Below are positions 1-8,279 of a stretch of 64,000 nt of DNA, one piece after another. How positions within the stretch are numbered: the stretch's first letter is position 1; each line of letters starts with the position of its first letter. Origin of the DNA: Tritrichomonas musculus. Lineage: Eukaryota > Parabasalia > Tritrichomonadida > Tritrichomonadidae. The notes beneath the pieces are model-generated. The model was given only the letters and a program-made list of their open reading frames with translations, had not been told where the DNA came from and ran no database searches. The position numbers and the translations under genes were made by a program. Where the stretch lies: positions 1,426,001 to 1,490,000 of the forward strand of contig JAPFFF010000004.1 of NCBI GenBank assembly GCA_039105265.1. The letters are read 5' to 3'.

Positions 1-313
1 CATCTGGTAAAATGGAGATATGAAAATTTTTGTTCAACTTTTTTGCACTTTTTTTAACTTAATTTTTTTTTTTAGAAAAATCTACAATTTAAATTTATAA
101 TCAAAAAGAAAATGTCCATTATAAATATTATAAAATACTATTTTAAATATTTAATCATTAATTATGATATAATAATATGTGTACGTTTTTTTCTTCAGAG
201 TCCCATTTTTTTGAAAGGTTTATAATTAAAAAAAAAACGTATTAATATATAAAAAGTTGGTTTATTTTGTTAACCATATATTTTTTAACGTTTATTTCAT
301 TTTTTCATTTTTC

Positions 314-1603
314 ATGGCGCCAAAAAGGAAAATCCAAATAAAAAACCAAAAAGCAATAAATATTAGATGGAATAAAAAGGATGATGATAAAGAAGAGATT
401 CAGGAAGATGTTCCTTATAAAAAAGTTCAACCAGATATGGCTGTCATCAGTACTTTAGTACAAGGCTCTGGTTTTCAAAGAGCTCGCATCGGCGCTGCTA
501 TCCAAGGAAACTGTTTTCCTAGCAAATCTACCTTTTATAGGCACCAACAAAAGTTGATACCGAAAATAAAAGAATGTACTTCTGAACATTTTGAGAGGTT
601 TGCTAAGGAAACATTTGAACAGAATGATGCCAATATTTCAATAGATGGGAGATATGACTCCTGTCGTGATGCAATGTATTGCACAACAGCAACAATGGAT
701 TGCAGGAGAAACAAAGTTGTTGACATGCAAACAACAAACAAAAAAGATGTCAACGTTGCGTCCAATATGCTAGAATCTGCTGCAGCTAGACTAAGTTTTG
801 ACCAAATTATTGGAAAATGGGGACCTGATTGTTGCAACTCGATAACTTCTGATAATGATAATAAAACGCCAAATCAAGCGAAAAAAGCAGGTCTGGATTT
901 TAGTCGAACCTTCGATCCTAGGCATGGATTTCAATGCATGTCTAGAAATTTTGCAAAGCTAGCTGACAAATTGGAGTATGATTATTTATTTTCTGATGAA
1001 ATAGAAACTAAGAGAGTGAAAATTGTTTCGTGGGGAGTATATTTAGTTACAAATATTGAAGATGTCGAATTGAGAGGACTTATGTGGACGAACTCTCCAT
1101 TTCATATGATAGGTAACCACGATAATTGTTCGCATGGTCCATTACCACCATCACATTCTGATTGGGAACTAGGGAAAAACGATGAAACTGCTTTTAAAAA
1201 AATGCAAAACTTTTTCAATAAAACCGAAAATTTTATTAAAAATTGCGACTTTCGAAACAATACTCAATGCAACGAGAGTCTCAATAACCTCATATCGATG
1301 CTGGCCCCAAAGAGACTTTATTTCGCGCGATCATATGAAGTTAGAACCCTTTTGGCAGGATGCCTATATAACGATCCTCATTTTTTTTCAAGTTTGTTGA
1401 CTGACCTAGATCTTATAAAGTTTGTACCAAAACAATCATTAGCTGATATATTGTCATTCGAAAATGATAGAGAACAAGAAATATTCCGAAAAAGAACACC
1501 TCAATATCGAGAAAAAAAAAAGCATTACAGAAAAAAGAAATACTCTAAAAAAGATCCACCTGGCGATTACAACGAAGACAAAAAAGATTTTTCATTTGAA
1601 TAA
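314..1603 (+). CDS. DDE transposase, Mutator/Kolobok-like (left arm copy)
   Basis: A 429-residue cut-and-paste transposase. The start is the ATG at 314; upstream codons are open but lack an ATG, and T-rich TCATTTTT initiator-like sequence lies directly before it. Likely catalytic acids are D111 (in SIDGRY), D180 or D182 (in SDND) and E321 (in CNESLNN). A zinc-ligand-like GNHDNCSH segment lies near residues 268-275, preceding the final E, as in Mutator/Kolobok-type enzymes that have a Cys/His insert. The N-terminus is basic (nuclear-localisation-like MAPKRK) and the C-terminus is Lys-rich. The frame is intact. Family assignment is from motif pattern only; Kolobok is favoured if the TTAA borders noted for 2834-6266 are real. 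Confidence 0.75.
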   Translation: MAPKRKIQIKNQKAINIRWNKKDDDKEEIQEDVPYKKVQPDMAVISTLVQGSGFQRARIGAAIQGNCFPSKSTFYRHQQKLIPKIKECTSEHFERFAKETFEQNDANISIDGRYDSCRDAMYCTTATMDCRRNKVVDMQTTNKKDVNVASNMLESAAARLSFDQIIGKWGPDCCNSITSDNDNKTPNQAKKAGLDFSRTFDPRHGFQCMSRNFAKLADKLEYDYLFSDEIETKRVKIVSWGVYLVTNIEDVELRGLMWTNSPFHMIGNHDNCSHGPLPPSHSDWELGKNDETAFKKMQNFFNKTENFIKNCDFRNNTQCNESLNNLISMLAPKRLYFARSYEVRTLLAGCLYNDPHFFSSLLTDLDLIKFVPKQSLADILSFENDREQEIFRKRTPQYREKKKHYRKKKYSKKDPPGDYNEDKKDFSFE

Positions 1604-1865
1604 TAATATTATCTTAATCTCAAAAACTTAATTAGTATCTCTACCTTCAGACTTTACACCTTTAAATAAAAGGTATTTTGGTTTTATATAATCTTTCTTT
1701 TATATTTTTCTTTTTTTATTCTAATATTTTTTACATATAAGATTAAAAAAAATTCATTTTTTCATTATATTTTAATATTACAAGAAATACAAAAGATTTT
1801 ATTTAACAAATTTGTTTGGTAAGCCATAAAAATTATGAAATGACTAGAAATTATCATTGCATTAA

Positions 1866-2020
1866 TTTTCAGTAATAAACGATCAAAGATGCCATATTTT
1901 CAATAAAAAACAAGACAACTAAAAATAATTTTCAATAACAAACGATCAAAGATGCCATATTTTCAATAAAAAACAAGACAACTAAAAATAATTTTAAGTA
2001 AAACCGATCAAAGATGCCAG
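1866..2020 (+). repeat. Tandem repeat, about 62-bp unit, 2.5 copies
   Basis: The core GATCAAAGATGCC recurs at 1881, 1944 and 2006 with about 62-63 bp spacing. The first two units are almost identical; the third is diverged after the core. It lies 3' of the transposase and could be a subterminal binding array of the element (inference). Confidence 0.85.
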
Positions 2021-3664
2021 TTCTTTTTTCATTATCTCATAACAGCAAAAAAATGAAAAAAAAAAGTTCAACAAATCAGCATTTTCAGAAAAAATGATCA
2101 AATATATATATATTTTTGTGTTTCATATAAGTTTTTTGATAATAAAAAATTAGAGTAATCTTTATACCATGATGGTATATAAAATATTTAATAATTTTTA
2201 ATATTATTATTTGATAGAATTTCATATTTTTCAAATAGTTTTTTTTAAAAAAATTAAATTTCGACTTTAGAAAATTAATTACTAAATGCTAATTGATATA
2301 AAATTACGTAATGAGATAGAAATATCTTCTTCAAAAAAGAAATGATATAAAAAATATTTATCGATTTACTTTTTAAATGTAAGCAAATAATTAGTACTGA
2401 TTGTAATTGTTTCACTAATAGTTGAAAGCAAGTGTTGAATAAGATCTATCAGTTTTTTGAATCAATTTAGCTTTTAGGTTTCAATGTAATATTTCGTTAT
2501 AATGAGGCTAATATAGTTATCAAATGTATTCGGTTTCTGGTTAACTAAGGGATATGAAAAAATTTGAATACTTTTCAGAATATACATAAAATTGAAATAT
2601 CTTAATAAAAAAATCATTTTTAATAATATTAATTATTAAATATAAATATATTGTTTAAATGAATAACAAAAAAGTAAAATTTAAGATTAAATAATGAAAT
2701 TAAATATTATCATATTTATTAGTTAGAGCTGCTTTAAAATAATATTAAAAGTCAGCATTTCATGTTCTATTCACGATTATAACAACAATCTCAAAATCTT
2801 ACATTTTAATTTTGTTTATATAGTGAGCTTTAAGGGGGGAGTCTCACATGTTTAAAGCTCACTATATAAACAAAATTAAAATGTAAGATTTTGAGATTGT
2901 TGTTATAATCGTGAATAGAACATGAAATGCTGACTTTTAATATTATTTTAAAGCAGCTCTAACTAATAAATATGATAATATTTAATTTCATTATTTAATC
3001 TTAAATTTTACTTTTTTGTTATTCATTTAAACAATATATTTATATTTAATAATTAATATTATTAAAAATGATTTTTTTATTAAGATATTTCAATTTTATG
3101 TATATTCTGAAAAGTATTCAAATTTTTTCATATCCCTTAGTTAACCAGAAACCGAATACATTTGATAACTATATTAGCCTCATTATAACGAAATATTACA
3201 TTGAAACCTAAAAGCTAAATTGATTCAAAAAACTGATAGATCTTATTCAACACTTGCTTTCAACTATTAGTGAAACAATTACAATCAGTACTAATTATTT
3301 GCTTACATTTAAAAAGTAAATCGATAAATATTTTTTATATCATTTCTTTTTTGAAGAAGATATTTCTATCTCATTACGTAATTTTATATCAATTAGCATT
3401 TAGTAATTAATTTTCTAAAGTCGAAATTTAATTTTTTTAAAAAAAACTATTTGAAAAATATGAAATTCTATCAAATAATAATATTAAAAATTATTAAATA
3501 TTTTATATACCATCATGGTATAAAGATTACTCTAATTTTTTATTATCAAAAAACTTATATGAAACACAAAAATATATATATATTTGATCATTTTTTCTGA
3601 AAATGCTGATTTGTTGAACTTTTTTTTTTCATTTTTTTGCTGTTATGAGATAATGAAAAAAGAA

Positions 3665-3819
3665 CTGGCATCTTTGATCGGTTTTACTTAAAATTATTTT
3701 TAGTTGTCTTGTTTTTTATTGAAAATATGGCATCTTTGATCGTTTGTTATTGAAAATTATTTTTAGTTGTCTTGTTTTTTATTGAAAATATGGCATCTTT
3801 GATCGTTTATTACTGAAAA
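3665..3819 (-). repeat. Mirror copy of the 62-bp tandem repeat
   Basis: Exact inverted copy of the array at 1866-2020, within the right arm of the palindrome; the core reads GGCATCTTTGATC on the plus strand. Confidence 0.85.
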
Positions 3820-4081
3820 TTAATGCAATGATAATTTCTAGTCATTTCATAATTTTTATGGCTTACCAAACAAATTTGTTAAATAAAATCTTTTGTATTT
3901 CTTGTAATATTAAAATATAATGAAAAAATGAATTTTTTTTAATCTTATATGTAAAAAATATTAGAATAAAAAAAGAAAAATATAAAAGAAAGATTATATA
4001 AAACCAAAATACCTTTTATTTAAAGGTGTAAAGTCTGAAGGTAGAGATACTAATTAAGTTTTTGAGATTAAGATAATATTA

Positions 4082-5371
4082 TTATTCAAATGAAAAATCT
4101 TTTTTGTCTTCGTTGTAATCGCCAGGTGGATCTTTTTTAGAGTATTTCTTTTTTCTGTAATGCTTTTTTTTTTCTCGATATTGAGGTGTTCTTTTTCGGA
4201 ATATTTCTTGTTCTCTATCATTTTCGAATGACAATATATCAGCTAATGATTGTTTTGGTACAAACTTTATAAGATCTAGGTCAGTCAACAAACTTGAAAA
4301 AAAATGAGGATCGTTATATAGGCATCCTGCCAAAAGGGTTCTAACTTCATATGATCGCGCGAAATAAAGTCTCTTTGGGGCCAGCATCGATATGAGGTTA
4401 TTGAGACTCTCGTTGCATTGAGTATTGTTTCGAAAGTCGCAATTTTTAATAAAATTTTCGGTTTTATTGAAAAAGTTTTGCATTTTTTTAAAAGCAGTTT
4501 CATCGTTTTTCCCTAGTTCCCAATCAGAATGTGATGGTGGTAATGGACCATGCGAACAATTATCGTGGTTACCTATCATATGAAATGGAGAGTTCGTCCA
4601 CATAAGTCCTCTCAATTCGACATCTTCAATATTTGTAACTAAATATACTCCCCACGAAACAATTTTCACTCTCTTAGTTTCTATTTCATCAGAAAATAAA
4701 TAATCATACTCCAATTTGTCAGCTAGCTTTGCAAAATTTCTAGACATGCATTGAAATCCATGCCTAGGATCGAAGGTTCGACTAAAATCCAGACCTGCTT
4801 TTTTCGCTTGATTTGGCGTTTTATTATCATTATCAGAAGTTATCGAGTTGCAACAATCAGGTCCCCATTTTCCAATAATTTGGTCAAAACTTAGTCTAGC
4901 TGCAGCAGATTCTAGCATATTGGACGCAACGTTGACATCTTTTTTGTTTGTTGTTTGCATGTCAACAACTTTGTTTCTCCTGCAATCCATTGTTGCTGTT
5001 GTGCAATACATTGCATCACGACAGGAGTCATATCTCCCATCTATTGAAATATTGGCATCATTCTGTTCAAATGTTTCCTTAGCAAACCTCTCAAAATGTT
5101 CAGAAGTACATTCTTTTATTTTCGGTATCAACTTTTGTTGGTGCCTATAAAAGGTAGATTTGCTAGGAAAACAGTTTCCTTGGATAGCAGCGCCGATGCG
5201 AGCTCTTTGAAAACCAGAGCCTTGTACTAAAGTACTGATGACAGCCATATCTGGTTGAACTTTTTTATAAGGAACATCTTCCTGAATCTCTTCTTTATCA
5301 TCATCCTTTTTATTCCATCTAATATTTATTGCTTTTTGGTTTTTTATTTGGATTTTCCTTTTTGGCGCCAT
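4082..5371 (-). CDS. DDE transposase, Mutator/Kolobok-like (right arm copy)
   Basis: Identical in sequence to the copy at 314-1603, in the opposite orientation. The same 429 residues start at the ATG complementary to 5369-5371, with D111, D180/D182 and E321 as candidate catalytic residues and the GNHDNCSH segment as candidate zinc ligand. Because the flanking DNA from 5685 onward is unique, this arm is the one anchored in the chromosome; the left arm may be its duplicate. The ORF is undamaged, so the element could be recent or active. No second gene is seen between it and the putative end at 6266. Confidence 0.75.
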   Translation of the reverse strand: MAPKRKIQIKNQKAINIRWNKKDDDKEEIQEDVPYKKVQPDMAVISTLVQGSGFQRARIGAAIQGNCFPSKSTFYRHQQKLIPKIKECTSEHFERFAKETFEQNDANISIDGRYDSCRDAMYCTTATMDCRRNKVVDMQTTNKKDVNVASNMLESAAARLSFDQIIGKWGPDCCNSITSDNDNKTPNQAKKAGLDFSRTFDPRHGFQCMSRNFAKLADKLEYDYLFSDEIETKRVKIVSWGVYLVTNIEDVELRGLMWTNSPFHMIGNHDNCSHGPLPPSHSDWELGKNDETAFKKMQNFFNKTENFIKNCDFRNNTQCNESLNNLISMLAPKRLYFARSYEVRTLLAGCLYNDPHFFSSLLTDLDLIKFVPKQSLADILSFENDREQEIFRKRTPQYREKKKHYRKKKYSKKDPPGDYNEDKKDFSFE

Positions 5372-5690
5372 GAAAAATGAAAAAATGAAATAAACGTTAA
5401 AAAATATATGGTTAACAAAATAAACCAACTTTTTATATATTAATACGTTTTTTTTTTAATTATAAACCTTTCAAAAAAATGGGACTCTGAAGAAAAAAAC
5501 GTACACATATTATTATATCATAATTAATGATTAAATATTTAAAATAGTATTTTATAATATTTATAATGGACATTTTCTTTTTGATTATAAATTTAAATTG
5601 TAGATTTTTCTAAAAAAAAAAATTAAGTTAAAAAAAGTGCAAAAAAGTTGAACAAAAATTTTCATATCTCCATTTTACCAGATGTAGTGA

Positions 5691-5936
5691 TTCAAATCCT
5701 TAACGAATACATAATTTTTTATTCCTATTAATAAAAAATATTATAACTTAGTTTGGTTGTAAAATCTTTAAAATTGAAAGACTACATACATTTTTAAATT
5801 TTGGTAAAATCTCTCTGTAATTCATGATTTTTCAAAATGTATGTAATCATTCAATTTTAAAGATTTTACAGCCAAATTAAAAACTTATCATCAGTGAACC
5901 TAGGAATATAAAGTTATGTATTCGATCAAAATTTAG
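5691..5936. repeat. Imperfect foldback repeat (about 110-bp arms)
   Basis: The left half (GAATACATAA, ATTCCTA, TTTGGTTGTAAAATCTTTAAAA, TACATACATTTT in order) reappears in reverse complement and reverse order in the right half up to about 5930. It begins 6 bp after the giant palindrome ends and lies within the proposed Kolobok-like element, so it may be part of its terminal region or a separate MITE insertion. Confidence 0.75.
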
Positions 5937-6881
5937 TTTAATATTTATTGAAATATAATATAATTAATCTCCTTTCAATTAAAAAAAAAGTATTTCAAAC
6001 ATTTTTATGTATAAAAAAATAGAATTTGGCATGACTACTGAGCACTTCATAATTTACAAATGAAAGGTAAACTGATGAATGCGACAAAATTAAAAAATAA
6101 GGAAATGTTTTGCAAATGATTGAATATATAATTTCGTAAAAAAACAAAAATTTTTTATAAAAAAAATTTGAAAATATTAGTAATTATTAATTATTAGTAT
6201 ATTACTTAAGTAAAAAATATAAAATAAATTAAAGAAATTGATTTTTTTTTATTTGGTCCGTCCCCCTTAAAAATTAATTTCTGTCTTAATAATTTTAATG
6301 AACTAAATAAAATAAAGAAGCTTAAAAATATTTTTAATGATTATTAATGAGAATAAATCTTAATGAAAGAAATAATTTCATTGAAATCCGTATAAATAAA
6401 TATTATAACAAATGAAATCATATATTGATAGTATGTATTTGAATATGTATAAAAGAAAAGACTTGTTTACCAGGATTTTCGCCCTTAATTTAATTTCGAA
6501 AAAAAGGAAATTGGTAATGAAAGCTAGGTCAATGTGATCATAAAATTTATACTAACAATTTTTGAATGGAAAAAAAACAAAATTGGCCAATCTAGTAATG
6601 AATATGAAATGGTCAGCAATGATAGTTTTATTTTCAAAAGAAAACCATTATTGGAGGAAAACAGCTAATTATGATAAATTACCAACGGATGATATATTGA
6701 AATTGAATCTTTTATTTTTGACATTTTCTCTCAAAAAAATTGAGTTTGTTTTAAATTTTTCCAATTTATTTGACGTTAAAGTTTATAATTTTTTTGAAAG
6801 AATCAAAAATGGATATTGTACGTTAAAGGATGTTTGAAAAATCTAGTACGTTTAAGAGGAATATCACCATTTATAATTTAT
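5937..6881. other. Non-coding stretch before the first polyproline gene
   Basis: AT-rich DNA without a convincing gene. It contains the proposed right end of the TTAA element (6255-6270). A 91-codon open stretch at 6562-6837 lacks an ATG start and has no recognisable features. Confidence 0.5.
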
Positions 6882-7619
6882 ATGAGTCGAAAAGCTAAAA
6901 GTAAGCATCCACTTACAGCAACTAAAGATTCAGTTGCAACTGCAGAAAACGTTGACTTAAACAACTCCTCAACACATAAGTCAAAGAAGAAGGGATTTTT
7001 CGGAAATCTTTTCTCAAAGAAAGATGATGAAAAGAAGGATTGTAAGCAATCTGCTGCCATTACAAGGAGAAAGCGAAGACCATCAAAGCTTGCAGAAGAT
7101 ATGATTGAGGAGAATGAAGTTAAGGCCGAAGAAGATCAAATTCAAGAAGAAGTTGTTAACAACCAAGAAAACGTAGCTGGTGCTCCACCTCCTCCACCAC
7201 CACCACCTCCTCCTCCACCACCACCTCCACCTCCTCCTCCTCCAAAAGCTCTCACACCATATCGTCCTTCTGACCCTTCAGCATCTCCAAAACCACAAAC
7301 AAACGCTCCAGCTCAAGGTGCCGTAGGATCGCCTCAAGTTGTAATTCCATCCAATGTTCAATTAAGGAAAATTACTGGAGATCTTCCATCACAAAAGCCA
7401 CCAGAGATGACAATGGATATAATGGAAGAAATCAGACTTAACGGTAGAAAGAAGTTGAGGAAGACATCAATCAGAAGGTCAATTGGTGGAACGCCTATTA
7501 AAGATCTCACTCAATACAATAATAAAATTAGCGAAAATAGCGTTTTTGCTAATGTGGTTGTTAGAGACCAATCATCGGATGCTGAAGAAGATCAAGAATC
7601 TTCTGAATCATCTTTCTGA
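6882..7619 (+). CDS. Polyproline/WH2-like, acidic-tail actin regulator candidate
   Basis: A 245-residue protein; the start chosen is the ATG at 6882 (MSRKAKSK) because the open frame upstream has only a TTG. A Lys-rich N-terminus contains GFFGNLFSKKDDEKK (38-52) and a basic RRKRR cluster (62-66). An unbroken run of about 20 prolines follows at residues 102-121, then a WH2-like segment, MDIMEEIRLNGRKKLRKT (178-195), with the usual Ile-Arg and LRKT elements, and an acidic/Ser tail SSDAEEDQESSESS. Polyproline, WH2 and acidic tail in this order is the layout of WASP-type VCA regions that bind profilin-actin, G-actin and Arp2/3. The terminal acidic Trp of WASP is absent. Function is inferred from layout only. 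Confidence 0.6.
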   Translation: MSRKAKSKHPLTATKDSVATAENVDLNNSSTHKSKKKGFFGNLFSKKDDEKKDCKQSAAITRRKRRPSKLAEDMIEENEVKAEEDQIQEEVVNNQENVAGAPPPPPPPPPPPPPPPPPPPPKALTPYRPSDPSASPKPQTNAPAQGAVGSPQVVIPSNVQLRKITGDLPSQKPPEMTMDIMEEIRLNGRKKLRKTSIRRSIGGTPIKDLTQYNNKISENSVFANVVVRDQSSDAEEDQESSESSF

Positions 7620-7718
7620 GTAAATCATGTGATTCAGAGATAGATTAAATTTATTTAAATTAAAATTTAATTTTACTTATCTTTTTTTCTTTTTTTTTTT
7701 CTTCAAAAAGTTTTCTAG

Positions 7719-7730
7719 TCACTCATTTTT
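7719..7730 (+). promoter_or_regulatory. Initiator-like element of the NXT1-like gene
   Basis: TCACTCATTTTT contains two overlapping matches to the trichomonad TCAYTW initiator, 27-38 bp before the ATG at 7757. Confidence 0.55.
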
Positions 7731-7756
7731 GATTCAAATTTATTCAAGAAATCATA

Positions 7757-8125
7757 ATGGCATCACCTATTTCTTTAGGTATAACAAAAGAAATAGTAAC
7801 TAATTTTATGAAACTTCTTGGAGAAAATTCTCCAAAAGCCAGCGATTATTTTTCAAATAGTGCAACATTGGACTGGGATTCAACCATTGTTGCAGGTAAG
7901 GCAGAAATTTTTGATTTTTTAAAAGGGATACCACTATTTAACCATACTATTATTGAATTTGATTGTCAAACAGTTGCAGCAATTCCTATATTGACAATAG
8001 TAACATCAGATGGGCTTTTAGATATTTCGGGATCTCATACTCGTTATCATGCAACATTTATAGTTAAATTAGAAAATGATAATCGAACTGCGCATATTAC
8101 ATACTTAGCACTTTCATTTGTTTAA
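7757..8125 (+). CDS. NTF2-like mRNA export cofactor (NXT1/p15-like)
   Basis: A 122-residue single-domain NTF2-fold protein. The stretch LDWDSTIVAGKAEIFDFLKG (38-57), followed by H63, DCQTV (69-73) and LTIVTSDGLLDI, follows the NXT1/p15 pattern (W-x-G, V-x-G, I-x-x-F, LP-x-x-H, DCQPV, T-V-x-V-x-G). In other eukaryotes p15 heterodimerises with NXF1/TAP and carries mRNA through nuclear pores. Length fits the family (about 120-140). It lies on the plus strand, 131 bp after the polyproline gene, and converges with the WH2 gene; the 3' ends are 154 bp apart. An NTF2 (Ran import) assignment is less likely because of the DCQTV motif. Confidence 0.75.
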   Translation: MASPISLGITKEIVTNFMKLLGENSPKASDYFSNSATLDWDSTIVAGKAEIFDFLKGIPLFNHTIIEFDCQTVAAIPILTIVTSDGLLDISGSHTRYHATFIVKLENDNRTAHITYLALSFV

Positions 8126-8279
8126 TATTTTTTGCTTCTTGTAATTTAATTTGTTTGTTATTTAAAATATTACATTAATCGCAATTTAAATGATTAAAAT
8201 CAAAAAAGAGATGAAATAAATAAAATAAAAGCAAGAATACTGCGTTTCTTTTTTTAAAATATGTAATTCAAATTTTAAT

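Larger units (their letters stand above)
1..5684. repeat. Giant perfect inverted repeat (2,833-bp arms, 18-nt loop)
   Basis: Base n pairs with base 5685-n from position 1 to 2833; the unpaired loop is 2834-2851. All parts compared (both transposase ORFs, the 62-bp tandem repeats, the outer ends) are identical between arms. The pairing stops at 5684, exactly opposite the first base of the window, so the true outer end of the left arm is not visible. It could be a head-to-head duplication of a transposon or a fold-back assembly artefact at a contig end. Confidence 0.95.
2834..6266 (-). mobile_element. Probable TTAA-flanked Kolobok-like DNA transposon
   Basis: TTAA at 2830-2833 is followed by GGGGGGAGTCTCACATGT, and at the other side the sequence GGTCCGTCCCCC (6255-6266) is followed by TTAA at 6267-6270. 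Read inwards, both ends start GGGGG(G)A, a short imperfect terminal inverted repeat, and TTAA is the known target of Kolobok and piggyBac elements. The transposase at 4082-5371 lies between them on the minus strand. Weak points: the TIR is short, and the left TTAA falls inside the giant palindrome (its mirror TTAA is at 2852-2855). Confidence 0.45.

Noticed and set aside
535-837. 100-codon minus-strand frame inside the left transposase, mirrored at 4848-5150
   Set aside because: Antisense of the transposase gene with no features of its own.
6562-6837. 91-codon open frame before the polyproline gene
   Set aside because: Starts at TTG, no ATG-supported start, composition of translated AT-rich DNA and no domain.
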